A DNA stretch of 64,000 bases from Solibacillus daqui. GTDB lineage: Bacteria > Bacillota > Bacilli > Bacillales_A > Planococcaceae. Shown one piece after another: positions 25,773-34,349 of the stretch. The stretch lies in the NCBI RefSeq assembly GCF_028747805.1, contig NZ_CP114887.1, positions 2,411,501 through 2,475,500 on the forward strand. Direction: 5' to 3'. Position numbers and translations under genes: made by a program. The notes under the pieces were generated by a model. That model was not told the DNA's origin, ran no database searches, and saw nothing but the letters and a program-made list of their open reading frames with translations. Every line of letters starts with the position of its first letter. The stretch's first letter is position 1.

Positions 25773-26687
25773 TTATTGCGAAATATCTTCACCTATTCGA
25801 TTTAATAATAGGGATAGATAATAGGCATCAGCAATACAAAAAAGTATTTCGCTTCGCACCTGTCTATTTCGTGTATAAATAATTTGTCCATCTTCATTCA
25901 GTTCTATTTCTAAGGCGGCTTCTTCTATCACATTGGGGAGTAGATTGGCGTTCGCTAAAAACCCCTCAATTCGTCCGGGTGTATTAATAATTTTTGTAAT
26001 TCTTTTAGATGCTTGTCTATCATTTAAGCAGTCCTCTCTAAATTCTTCGAAATTAGAAATTACGTTCCCATTTTCAATATGATCCAAAGCCTCTGTTGCC
26101 CTAGTTGTGAAATAATCCTGCAAGTTAAAAATAGTTTGTAATGCAAATCTATTAACAATCAACATTTCTCCTTGATATACTAAAATATCAATATCTCTAT
26201 CTAAACCTATGAAAAGATCATTATCAAATTTACGTAATGTGTTGTCTTCTATAAATGTTGAAATTCCCCGTCTGATTTTTTTCATCTTCGTAAATCGTCT
26301 AAAAATATAAACTGATTCTCCGTTCCGTGTAAATGTTACACAATAAAAATTAATATCGTCTAAATTCATTTCATTCATGTCTCCATGGATGTTTTCCTCA
26401 GACTCTAATTTTTCTATGGTTTCATCAACATGTGCCACATACAACGGGGCAACTGATAGATATCCATCTTGCCCTACATTTGGATTATATTCTTCTTGTG
26501 GAAGTCCAAATAATCTAGTTTGGAGTACCTCTACATATAGTTCTTTTAAATCTCTTTGCAATCGATTTCGCACTATTGGTTCGTAAACTTCATATTCCTG
26601 ATCTATTTTTTGTACCAGTTTTACAGAAATATTTCCTGTATCAACATTGAAATCTCTAAAAAATTGTCTAAGACCTAGAATATCCAT
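25773..26687 (-). CDS. kwaB: KwaB-like DUF4868 protein of a Kiwa defence system
   Basis: This 304-residue protein has an N-terminal helical part and a DUF4868 core. The core shows INFYCVTFTRNGESVYIFRRF, then FDNDLFIGLDRDIDILVYQGEMLIVNRFALQTIFNLQDYF, then a helical C-terminal third. DUF4868 is the hallmark of KwaB, the DNA-binding effector of the Kiwa anti-phage system. Its downstream neighbour is a four-helix membrane protein of KwaA size. The region is visibly A+T-rich and isolated from housekeeping genes, as expected for acquired defence DNA. Confidence 0.78.
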   Translation of the reverse strand: MDILGLRQFFRDFNVDTGNISVKLVQKIDQEYEVYEPIVRNRLQRDLKELYVEVLQTRLFGLPQEEYNPNVGQDGYLSVAPLYVAHVDETIEKLESEENIHGDMNEMNLDDINFYCVTFTRNGESVYIFRRFTKMKKIRRGISTFIEDNTLRKFDNDLFIGLDRDIDILVYQGEMLIVNRFALQTIFNLQDYFTTRATEALDHIENGNVISNFEEFREDCLNDRQASKRITKIINTPGRIEGFLANANLLPNVIEEAALEIELNEDGQIIYTRNRQVRSEILFCIADAYYLSLLLNRIGEDISQ

Positions 26688-26820
26688 TCCTTTTTATCCC
26701 CTTCTAGAATATTCAACATTTTCCTTTATCATACAATATTCGGAATACTCTGCAAAATAAAAGGACTCAAAGTACGTACGTTCCGTTTATTTCAACCTAT
26801 AATGTCTACAAATTCAAGCA

Positions 26821-26862
26821 AGAAAAGCCAACAAACTCCAAGGGGATGGATACTTGTTGGCT
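26821..26862 (-). terminator. Terminator upstream of kwaB
   Basis: Minus-strand arms AGCCAACAA and TTGTTGGCT with a 19-nt loop are followed by TTTTCTT. It separates cdaS transcription from the Kiwa genes. Confidence 0.8.
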
Positions 26863-26928
26863 ACTATAAATATTACATACTAGCATATTATTATATTCAT
26901 TCTGCGCTGCATATGTCCCTTAATTGCC

Positions 26929-27081
26929 CTACTCAATTTTCAGGCCGTATACTCCAAAAAGAAGAATAGAAAGACGCTCTGCAGCAACATTAGTAGACAT
27001 CATATCTTGATAAATCAGTTTATATGGTGAATCGAACAGAAGGAATTTCTCAAATGTATTCTTTTGTACGCACTTACATTT
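26929..27081 (-). pseudogene. Gene remnant in frame behind cdaS
   Basis: Directly after the cdaS TAA the same frame stays open for 50 codons (KCKCVQKNTFEKFLLFDSPY through AERLSILLFGVYGLKIE) to TAG at 26929. It has no start of its own. It reads like the 3' end of another gene. Family not recognised; chance openness is possible. Confidence 0.3.
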
Positions 27082-27702
27082 TTAAAACGAACCTTGATTA
27101 ATTATAGGATAAAGATTTCCGCTTTTTGCAAAAGAAACTCTGCCTGTTTCTTCAGATACTACGAGTACAAGAGCATCGCTTTGTTCCGACAATCCTAGTG
27201 CAGCACGATGTCGTGTACCTAGTTTTTTCTCTCCTGTGTATCGATCTGATAGTGGAAGGACATTAGCCGCGGAAACAATATGATTTTGACTTACAACTAC
27301 AGCACCATCATGAAGTGGATTTCCAGGAAAAAAAATTGATTCTAATAACGAATGAGTTAATTCTGCTCCAATTGGAATACCTGGCTTCAACAAAGATTTA
27401 AGGGAGTCTTCTCTTTGAATTACTATTAACCCTCCATGTCTCCTTTTTGACATATTTTGCACACAAATAGATATTTCTGGGTATTTATCCGTAAATGGGG
27501 ATAAGTAACAGTTTAAATAAAAAGTAGCAGCTTTCATCTCAATAGACAAAAATTCATCTTTTATTTTCTCAAAATCTCCAAGAAGACAATAGTTTCCGTC
27601 CCCCATCATATCTACATTATTTTGTAATGCATTTATGACTTTGCGAATATCCTCTTTTAACGATTGCTCCATTGGTGAAAAATCACAACCTACATTCTCC
27701 AC
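27082..27702 (-). CDS. cdaS: Sporulation-type diadenylate cyclase CdaS
   Basis: This 206-residue enzyme forms c-di-AMP from two ATP. The DAC domain shows GIPIGAELTHSLLESIF, the DGA motif in NPLHDGAVVV and the RHR motif in GTRHRAALGLSE, then LVLVVSEETGRVSFA. The first 60 residues are the helical N-terminal region that in B. subtilis CdaS holds the hexamer in a less active state. It has no membrane helices (unlike CdaA) and no DNA-binding domain (unlike DisA). Start is GTG at 27702 with AAAGGGTGG upstream. Forespore expression is known for the family. Confidence 0.92.
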   Translation of the reverse strand: MENVGCDFSPMEQSLKEDIRKVINALQNNVDMMGDGNYCLLGDFEKIKDEFLSIEMKAATFYLNCYLSPFTDKYPEISICVQNMSKRRHGGLIVIQREDSLKSLLKPGIPIGAELTHSLLESIFFPGNPLHDGAVVVSQNHIVSAANVLPLSDRYTGEKKLGTRHRAALGLSEQSDALVLVVSEETGRVSFAKSGNLYPIINQGSF

Positions 27703-27969
27703 GAAGATACACCACCCTTTTTACTTCACTCAATTAATTTAAATTATCATAAATCGATGTGAATAAAGTTTGTCCACCACCAATTTATTTATTCAATTTA
27801 TGTGTTAAGTTGGCCAAGTTAGTGAATAACAAAAAAAATTAGCCGGCAAAGAGCTAATATATTTTTGAAGAGGCAACATATCATTTTTCTGTAGAAAAAA
27901 ATTGCGATCATCTTTTAAACGAAGGTGCTTAGTGATTGTTGAAGTACTGTCTAATATTCTCTGGAATAA

Positions 27970-28743
27970 TTAAATCAAATCATACTTCTTTAATGCCAAT
28001 GCAATACCATCCTCACTAGAATCTTTCGTAACAAAGTTAGCGATTGATTTTAATGTTTCATTTGCGTTTCCCATCGCAATACCTAAGTCTACAAGTTCTA
28101 GCATATCAACATCATTTTCTCCATCCCCAAAAGCAATAGCCTCTTCCTTCGTCAATCCAAAATAATTGAGCACTTTTTTAATTGCCACGGACTTAGAAAC
28201 CTCGTCTACGAGTACATTTACAATATAGGAATGCCAGCGTTTATAGTGGATTTTTGGAAAATGGGATTTGTACTTTTCAATTTCTGTATCATCAGCAAAC
28301 AAACAGAGCAAATATGTCTCGTTAAGATCTACTGCCTTATAAATAGGTGGAAATTCCTCTAACCGCAATGTTTCATACAGTGCCTTCATTACTTTAGGAT
28401 GTTGTACCTCATTCATATGTAATTTTTCAGAATAATAAGTAAGTGCATTTTGTTCTTGAAATGCAAACTTGGTAAATTTATTAACCGTTTCACTAGGTAA
28501 AACTGTTTTATGAATGCATGTCCCTCGATGTGTTACGTAAGCTCCATTAGCCGTAATAAATGTGTCTACTCCTAGTTCAGCTATTTCACCACACATTGAT
28601 AATGGTCTACCTGTTGCTGCTACCACTTTCATCCCACTTGTTGTTAGCTGCCTTATCGCCATTTTTGTGCTTTCTGGAATAGTCCCATCTTTATAATTTG
28701 TAATGGTTCCATCTACATCAAAGAATATTATCTTGTACTTCAC
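27970..28743 (-). CDS. HAD-superfamily hydrolase, Cof type
   Basis: This 257-residue phosphatase has motif I FFDVDGTI at the N-terminus, motif II VVAATGRPLS, the C2 cap in the middle, and motifs III/IV in KSVAIKKVLNYFGLTKEEAIAFGDGENDVDML. It probably dephosphorylates sugar phosphates or related metabolites, as Cof-type enzymes do. GTG at 28743 is chosen with GGAGGG 5 nt upstream; the ATG nine codons earlier has no site. Monocistronic. Confidence 0.88.
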   Translation of the reverse strand: MKYKIIFFDVDGTITNYKDGTIPESTKMAIRQLTTSGMKVVAATGRPLSMCGEIAELGVDTFITANGAYVTHRGTCIHKTVLPSETVNKFTKFAFQEQNALTYYSEKLHMNEVQHPKVMKALYETLRLEEFPPIYKAVDLNETYLLCLFADDTEIEKYKSHFPKIHYKRWHSYIVNVLVDEVSKSVAIKKVLNYFGLTKEEAIAFGDGENDVDMLELVDLGIAMGNANETLKSIANFVTKDSSEDGIALALKKYDLI

Positions 28744-28903
28744 ATTAACCCTCCAATAGCAATAATTCACTTACTATTCTATTTTAATTTAATATTTCAT
28801 CGTATATCATTATCTTCTCCACTAAAAAACTTGTGGCGCAACTCGAACTCACAAAACTGCTAACAGTTCGCTCGATTAATTCTTATACTATCTTCCTCTC
28901 AAA

Positions 28904-29488
28904 TTATTGATTAATCACTTTCACATAGCAAACACATTCATGTTTGCGCTTTACATGTTGAAACAGCTCTAGACTCTTCCCTGTGTAATGCGCAAAAGCT
29001 GTGACAGGGTATAATTGATCAACGGATGCGTTCATCAAATTTTTCATTTCATTTCCTTCTAAATACACGTGATAATAGGATGATGTTTTTTCAAAGTCAT
29101 TTTTTTCATACCAATTTTGCACACATGGATCGTCTCTTGTCCATGCTTCGAAATACTCTATATGTAACTTCATTGCTTGTTGTTGCACTGCATGTAGTAG
29201 CGCTTCTCCAATCCCTTGACGCTGAAAATCAGGGTGTACCGCAATATGCCAAATCATCCCTCCAATTGAATCTTGCTGCGTGCATACTGTCTTTGGCGTG
29301 GCTTCATACTCTACATCAATTAGCCCAACGATTTGCCCGTCGATTTCGGCGACTAGCTCAATTGCTGCATTTTTGTATGTTTCTTTCAGTTGGAGCACAT
29401 TGTCAAAATAAGCCGTATTTAAGAATGATAGTATACGGCAACGAAGCCACCCTTGTTCGTCTTTTTCTGTATAGTTACGAATTATCAT
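28904..29488 (-). CDS. GNAT-family N-acetyltransferase
   Basis: This 194-residue protein has a clear GNAT core: GQIVGLIDVEYE, then MIWHIAVHPDFQRQGIGEALLHAVQQQA with the RQGIG acetyl-CoA loop, then YFEAWTRDDPCVQNWYEKNDFEKTSSYYHVYLEG. The ATG at 29488 follows AGGAG by 5 nt. It lies 27 nt before... and on the same strand as... the upstream papain-like gene at 29516, so the two are probably co-transcribed. Substrate unknown. Confidence 0.85.
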   Translation of the reverse strand: MIIRNYTEKDEQGWLRCRILSFLNTAYFDNVLQLKETYKNAAIELVAEIDGQIVGLIDVEYEATPKTVCTQQDSIGGMIWHIAVHPDFQRQGIGEALLHAVQQQAMKLHIEYFEAWTRDDPCVQNWYEKNDFEKTSSYYHVYLEGNEMKNLMNASVDQLYPVTAFAHYTGKSLELFQHVKRKHECVCYVKVINQ

Positions 29489-29515
29489 AAGTTCTCCTTT
29501 CAATTCTGTGTATTT

Positions 29516-30391
29516 TCAAACCATTTTTCTATAAGTAACTTTTTTTAATGAGCCCCATTCTTTTTCTAAAGCATCAGTTGCTAGTAGCTTCCACGGATTA
29601 AAGATGGTTTGTCCATGCTTGTTAAAAAATAGGTTATCGCCAATATAATAAGCGGCATGCTGAATCGTTCCTATGTCATCAAGCCAAGCCAAAACATCAC
29701 CTGTAATCAGTTCCTCACTATCCACTATTTCATATTGACTTAACGCTAATTTTTCTAAAAACGTTTTTTGATGTACCCATTCATGGATTATCCATTGCTG
29801 TTTGCCATTAGAAATTGCATATAAGACGGCAGCTAAGCAATTTGCTCCTTGCTGATGACTAAATACATTTGTAAAAGGCTTTAAATGCTGTGGCAAGGAT
29901 GCAGGAGCTTGTTCACATTCCCCATTATCCCACCACTGTGAAACCATTGTTTTTAAAATTTGTTCTTTCGTTTTCCAACTCAAAGTGTCCCACATTGCCC
30001 GCTGAAAAACGACTTGATTATTATGTATATAATCTTTAGGAATTTCTTCTAAATTATCTATAAAGGATACGGGCACCACTAATCCGCGCTCACATTGCAC
30101 TTGTGCTTGTAAAAGCATTTGTTTCTGTTCAGTCGGGATTTGCTCAATCCACTGACAATTTGCTACGATTACATAATTTACATACTTGATATTCCAGTAT
30201 TCATAGCTATTTGTAAAATCAATTTGACTGTATGTGCTATGTGTATAAAACTCTTCAATCGGCATAACAAGTACTTGTGAAAAATCGATTTGTTTATGAT
30301 AAAGTTCACCGCTAATAAAAAATAGATCTCTTCTTGGTACATAATTTTCAATCCATGCCGTTAAATTTTCGGCACTTGGTATTATTTTCAT
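29516..30391 (-). CDS. Uncharacterised protein with divergent NlpC/P60-like C-terminus
   Basis: The family of this 291-residue protein was not firmly recognised. The N-terminal 170 residues are globular and aromatic-rich. The C-terminal 120 contain GANCLAAVLYAI (possible catalytic Cys near 190), ITGDVLAWLDD, and IQHAAYYIGDNLFFNKHG (possible catalytic His near 252). That is the Cys-His order and spacing of NlpC/P60 and CHAP-like hydrolases. No signal peptide is present, so any hydrolase would act in the cytosol. It is followed closely by a GNAT gene on the same strand. Confidence 0.55.
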   Translation of the reverse strand: MKIIPSAENLTAWIENYVPRRDLFFISGELYHKQIDFSQVLVMPIEEFYTHSTYSQIDFTNSYEYWNIKYVNYVIVANCQWIEQIPTEQKQMLLQAQVQCERGLVVPVSFIDNLEEIPKDYIHNNQVVFQRAMWDTLSWKTKEQILKTMVSQWWDNGECEQAPASLPQHLKPFTNVFSHQQGANCLAAVLYAISNGKQQWIIHEWVHQKTFLEKLALSQYEIVDSEELITGDVLAWLDDIGTIQHAAYYIGDNLFFNKHGQTIFNPWKLLATDALEKEWGSLKKVTYRKMV

Positions 30392-30530
30392 TTACCTATC
30401 CCCCTTGGAAGTATAATCCAAATAATAAACGATATTTCTGAATAAAACAATTATTGAGAAATAACTAACAAATTGACTTATAGTAATTTTTCGTATATTC
30501 TAAAGCTTATTTATTAAAAATGAATAGTTT

Positions 30531-30679
30531 CTTATCATGAGAGATGGAGGGACGGGCCCTTTGAAGTCTCGGCAGCGGAATAATTTCTATGCCAAATCCT
30601 GCAAGAATTTTTTCTTGATAGATAAGATGAGTATATGATTTCATACCTCTTCTTGTTTACTTAAGAAGGGGCTTTTTAT
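30531..30679 (+). ncRNA. SAM-I riboswitch (S-box) with terminator
   Basis: The aptamer spans 30531-30626. P1 arms CTTATC and GATAAG enclose GAGAGATGGAGGGACGGGCCC, GAAGTCTCGGCAGCGG and TGCCAAATCCTGC, the conserved S-box blocks. The expression platform ends in a terminator at 30646-30679 with CCTCTTCTT pairing with AAGAAGGGG before CTTTTTA. SAM should switch off the downstream transporter. Confidence 0.95.
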
Positions 30680-30717
30680 ATGTATTCGATATGATTTGAA
30701 CTATATTGGAGGTAGCA

Positions 30718-32001
30718 ATGCAAAAAGGAAATCCATGGGCGTTAATCCCTTTTGTTGTGTTTTTAATTTTATTTATCGGTTCAGGCATTGTGCTTGATGA
30801 CTTTTATGCCTTCCCCGTTATTGTTGCCATCACAATTTCTAGTGTTGTTGCAATTTTAATGAATCGAAAAGAAACGTTATCGAAAAAAATTGATGTTTTT
30901 AATCAGGGTGCAGGTAATCCGAACGTTATGCTAATGGTATTAATTTTCTTACTAGCTGGTGCGTTTTCTGAAACGGCAAAAGGTATGGGTGCGATTGAAG
31001 CGACAGTGAACTTTGCTTTATCAGTTTTACCACAAAACTTACTAGTCGTCGGCTTATTTATTATCGCGTGCTTTATATCACTTGCGATGGGTACCTCTGT
31101 TGGAACAATTGTGGCTCTAGCTCCGATCGGTTTAGGTATTGGTGAGCAGACAGATATTTCTATACCACTTTTAATGGCTACAGTTATTGGTGGTGCAATG
31201 TTTGGGGATAACTTATCGTTCATTTCCGATACGACGATCGCCTCAGTTCGTTCGCAAGGTGCGGAAATGAAGGACAAATTTAAGGTGAACTTTTTCATCG
31301 TTTTACCTGCAGCGATTATTACATGTGTTATTTTAGCAATATTTACATTAAATGCATCGGCGGAAGTGGAATATACGACCTTTGAATTGTATAAAATAGT
31401 GCCATATATCTTCGTCATTTTATTTGCATTAATTGGTTTTAATGTATTCACAGTGTTAGCTAGTGGAATTATTTTAGCTGGAATAATTGGTCTAATCGAT
31501 GGGAGCTATTCCATTATGTCATTCGTACAAGCGATTGGAACTGGTATGAGTGCCATGTTTGAAATGGCATTTTTAGCAATATTAATTGGTGGGATGGTTG
31601 AAGTCATTCGACATAACGGTGGGATTGATTTTATCGTCCATATTGTGACACGAAAAATCAAATCGAAAAAAGAAGCTCAATTTGCGATAGCGGGTCTTGT
31701 AAGTTTAACAGACCTTTCAACAGCGAATAATACGATTGCTATTATGATTGCTGGCCCATTAGCAAAAAATATTGCGGAGCAGTATCAGATTGAACCGCGC
31801 AAATCTGCAAGTATTATCGATATTTTCTCTTGTGTCGTTCAGGGCATTATCCCATACGGCGCACAGTTTTTAGTTGCCGCTAGTGTTGCAGGCATTTCCC
31901 CTATTTTAATTATGCAATACTCGTATTACTCTATTTTAGTTGGAGTATGTGGCGTGATTGCGATTTTAATTGGATATCCGAAGACAAAAAAGCAGATTTA
32001 A
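30718..32001 (+). CDS. metT: NhaC-family transporter, probable methionine transporter MetT
   Basis: This 427-residue membrane protein of the NhaC/ArsB-like superfamily has about eleven helices. Typical blocks are MGTSVGTIVALAPIG, GGAMFGDNLSFISDTTIASVRSQGAEM and SLTDLSTANNTIAIMIAGPLAKNIA. NhaC members are annotated as Na+/H+ antiporters, but those behind an S-box have been proposed as methionine transporters (MetT). The SAM-I riboswitch directly upstream supports that reading. The ATG at 30718 follows GGAGG by 5 nt. It is followed by a 250-bp gap with a cdaS fragment. Confidence 0.85.
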   Translation: MQKGNPWALIPFVVFLILFIGSGIVLDDFYAFPVIVAITISSVVAILMNRKETLSKKIDVFNQGAGNPNVMLMVLIFLLAGAFSETAKGMGAIEATVNFALSVLPQNLLVVGLFIIACFISLAMGTSVGTIVALAPIGLGIGEQTDISIPLLMATVIGGAMFGDNLSFISDTTIASVRSQGAEMKDKFKVNFFIVLPAAIITCVILAIFTLNASAEVEYTTFELYKIVPYIFVILFALIGFNVFTVLASGIILAGIIGLIDGSYSIMSFVQAIGTGMSAMFEMAFLAILIGGMVEVIRHNGGIDFIVHIVTRKIKSKKEAQFAIAGLVSLTDLSTANNTIAIMIAGPLAKNIAEQYQIEPRKSASIIDIFSCVVQGIIPYGAQFLVAASVAGISPILIMQYSYYSILVGVCGVIAILIGYPKTKKQI

Positions 32002-32047
32002 TGTAAAGTCCGTAAACGAGTGAAAACTTGTTTGTGGATTTTTTTTT

Positions 32048-32205
32048 CGAAATCTCCAAAAAATTTAATAATTCCCACTGCCCATTATATCTACAATTTT
32101 TTTTAATGCCTTTATGATTTTGCAAATATCCTCTTTTAACGATTCCACTACAAATTTAATTGTTCAATTTATGTGTTAAGTAGGGCAAATTAGAGAATAA
32201 GTAAA
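32048..32205 (-). pseudogene. Decayed copy of the cdaS 5' end and upstream region
   Basis: Bases 32048-32144 match cdaS codons (27568-27666), for example the shared AATATCCTCTTTTAACGATT and CATTTATGA/CCTTTATGA stretches with scattered changes. Bases 32144-32205 match the cdaS upstream region (27773-27830), including ATTCAATTTATGTGTTAAGT. The roughly 100 bp between those two parts in the original are missing. It is a non-functional duplication on the same strand 4.4 kb away. Confidence 0.8.
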
Positions 32206-32253
32206 AGGAAGCATATTTTTAATATACTATTTTTATGAGGAGTGTCATATCTA

Positions 32254-32589
32254 ATGCCTTACGTAAGTGTCATTAATGAGGGTACATTTGAGGTGGAAAT
32301 AGGGAAAAAATTAGTATTAGCACTGGAAGATAACGGTGTTAATATTCTTCACCTATGTGGTGGGAATGCTCGTTGCACTACTTGCCGAGTAGAAATTTTG
32401 GCGGGTGATTACTTAGATGTATCCCAAAAAGAAAAGAAAGCCTTTGCGAATAAAGCCGTTGACGAGTTCTTATATGATGATTGTTTGCGATTGTCTTGTC
32501 AAATAACAGTAAGTAAAGATATTACAATTCGCCCAATAATGACTGTAGAAAACACTGGCAAAGATGCTGGTCCAAGGCCTGCAGACTAA
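32254..32589 (+). CDS. Plant-type 2Fe-2S ferredoxin
   Basis: This 111-residue electron carrier has the 2Fe-2S pattern C-X5-C-X2-C in LCGGNARCTTC (residues about 35-45) and a fourth Cys in RLSCQ about 36 residues later. The start is ATG at 32254 with AGGAG 11 nt upstream; the GTG at 32242 overlaps the ribosome-binding site. The short C-terminal tail is Pro/Asp-rich. No oxygenase or reductase partner is adjacent, so its redox partner is unknown. Confidence 0.9.
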   Translation: MPYVSVINEGTFEVEIGKKLVLALEDNGVNILHLCGGNARCTTCRVEILAGDYLDVSQKEKKAFANKAVDEFLYDDCLRLSCQITVSKDITIRPIMTVENTGKDAGPRPAD

Positions 32590-32615
32590 TTAATGTTTTT
32601 TCAAATTTTACTTAC

Positions 32616-32654
32616 ACACGTGTTGATTATCTATTTTGGTTATTCAACACGTGT
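32616..32654. terminator. Bidirectional hairpin between ferredoxin and HIT genes
   Basis: Arms ACACGTGTTGA and TCAACACGTGT form an 11-bp stem between two converging genes. T-runs on either side are weak (ATCTTTTC on the plus strand). Confidence 0.7.
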
Positions 32655-32664
32655 ATCTTTTCAT

Positions 32665-33066
32665 TTAAATTGTTTGTGTCAATAGCTTTAACTGCTTTTT
32701 TAACTCATTAATCGAAAGTGGCTGTTCAACAACTTGTTGGTTAGCCCAAAAGTGGTCGTCATGATATCGTGGAACAATGTGCACATGAAAATGAGTGCCC
32801 TCATCCATGATTTTACCGTTATTTTGAATGACACTAACCCCATCTACATGAAATTCTTTTTCTAGTAATGCAATCAGTTGTTTTTGAATTACCAGTAATT
32901 CAACTAATAGCTCCTCACTTAATTCTAAAATCGTTTCGAAATGTGCTTTTGAAATAATTAGCAAATGACCTATTTGAATCGGATCAATATCAAAAACCAC
33001 TTTATAGTTTTCTGTTTCAAGTATCACGTGATGATCTTCTATTCCTTCACAAAACACACAGTCCAT
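32665..33066 (-). CDS. HIT-family nucleotide hydrolase/transferase
   Basis: This 133-residue protein carries the histidine triad HFHVHIVPR near residue 92 and an N-terminal CVFC pair that may bind zinc. HIT proteins act on nucleotide phosphoramidates or dinucleotide polyphosphates. AGGGGAT precedes the ATG. It lies alone, converging with the ferredoxin gene. The exact substrate cannot be read from sequence. Confidence 0.9.
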   Translation of the reverse strand: MDCVFCEGIEDHHVILETENYKVVFDIDPIQIGHLLIISKAHFETILELSEELLVELLVIQKQLIALLEKEFHVDGVSVIQNNGKIMDEGTHFHVHIVPRYHDDHFWANQQVVEQPLSINELKKQLKLLTQTI

Positions 33067-33154
33067 TAGATCCCCTCCAATTAGTAAAATCCCCTATATT
33101 TTAACATACTAAAAACGGCATATGAAAAGTTCCCCTTCCATACACCGAAATCAT

Positions 33155-34339
33155 TTACCCTACATATAAATGATCTTTTCGACCATGCAATATATAATAC
33201 AAAATTAAAAAAGCAAAAATGAAAATTCCTAAACCGAAATACATTGAACCATAGCCAATGATCGGCTCTAAATATCCTAACAAATACGGACCAAAACCTA
33301 GCCCGACATCAAGCCCAATGAAGTATGTTGACGTAGCTAACCCCATATTTTCTGGAGATGTCACTTTAATTGCAAGCGCTTGGAATGTAGAGGCAACGTT
33401 CCCGTAACCTATCCCAATAATTGCACCTGCTAGTAACAATGTAAATGATGAATGCGCGGTACTTAATAGAAGTAAGCCGACAGCAAACAACACAATGCCT
33501 GGATACATAATAATGTTTGCCCCTTTTGCATCCATTAAACGCCCTGTAAATGGACGTGTTAATAGGAGCGCTACAGCATATACAAAGAAAAATAAGCTCG
33601 AAGCTGAGACAACATCTCGTTCTTCGGCAAAGAAATTAATAAACGATAAAATCCCTGCATAGCCAAGTGCAAATAGCATAATTAAAATACCTATTGGTAG
33701 AGCCTTTAAATCAATAAAATCCCCAATATGGAAGCCTTTTGTCGTTGAAGCTGTTGTTTTTTTGCTTGCAGTCGCAATAGAAGTTGTTAGTGCAGCTAAA
33801 AATGCGATAACACCCAATGCACAACAAATTAGGAATATAACAAAATATGAAATATGTTGCGCTAACATTAACCCAACGAACGGTCCAATTGCTGTTGCCA
33901 GAGTCGAGCTCATACTATAGTAGCCAATACCCTCACCTTTTCGAGTCTCAGGTAAAATTTGCGCAATCATTGTTCCTGTAGCTGTTGATGCAATCCCTAC
34001 TGCAATCCCGTTTACTAAACGAATAACTAATAGCGCGGAAATCCCAGCAGGTATTAAGTATAAGAGTAGTGTACATACAAATAACGCTAAGCCAATCATT
34101 AATATTTTTTTCGAACCTACTTTTTGTATAACACGCCCAGTAAATAATCGTCCAATCAGTGCACCAACAATATAAATCCCCGAAATGAGTCCCGCTTGTG
34201 CAGTCGATGCGTGTAACTCTTTAACTGCATACGGTGCGATTGTTACGATTAACAAGTAGAAAATCATAATAATAATGAAGTTTACAATCGCGATTGTTAT
34301 AAAATTTCTCGTCCATAATGGTTCTTTTTTGGAATTCAA
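33155..34339 (-). CDS. MFS efflux transporter next to a MarR regulator
   Basis: This 394-residue protein with twelve membrane helices is a YfiS/YwoG-like MFS exporter. Seen are GALIGRLFTGRVIQKVGSKKI (loop 2-3 motif), GIGYYSMSSTLATAIGPFVG (drug-antiporter motif C-like) and the second-half repeat LLTRPFTGRLMDAKGANI. Start is TTG at 34339 with a GGTGATGGAG site. It is 10 nt after the MarR gene in one operon, and so is probably an induced drug or metabolite pump. Substrate unknown. Confidence 0.88.
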   Translation of the reverse strand: MNSKKEPLWTRNFITIAIVNFIIIMIFYLLIVTIAPYAVKELHASTAQAGLISGIYIVGALIGRLFTGRVIQKVGSKKILMIGLALFVCTLLLYLIPAGISALLVIRLVNGIAVGIASTATGTMIAQILPETRKGEGIGYYSMSSTLATAIGPFVGLMLAQHISYFVIFLICCALGVIAFLAALTTSIATASKKTTASTTKGFHIGDFIDLKALPIGILIMLFALGYAGILSFINFFAEERDVVSASSLFFFVYAVALLLTRPFTGRLMDAKGANIIMYPGIVLFAVGLLLLSTAHSSFTLLLAGAIIGIGYGNVASTFQALAIKVTSPENMGLATSTYFIGLDVGLGFGPYLLGYLEPIIGYGSMYFGLGIFIFAFLILYYILHGRKDHLYVG

Positions 34340-34349
34340 ACTCCATCAC

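Noticed and set aside
31931..32125. 64-codon minus-strand frame after metT
   Set aside because: It overlaps the metT end and the decayed cdaS copy; not a gene on its own.
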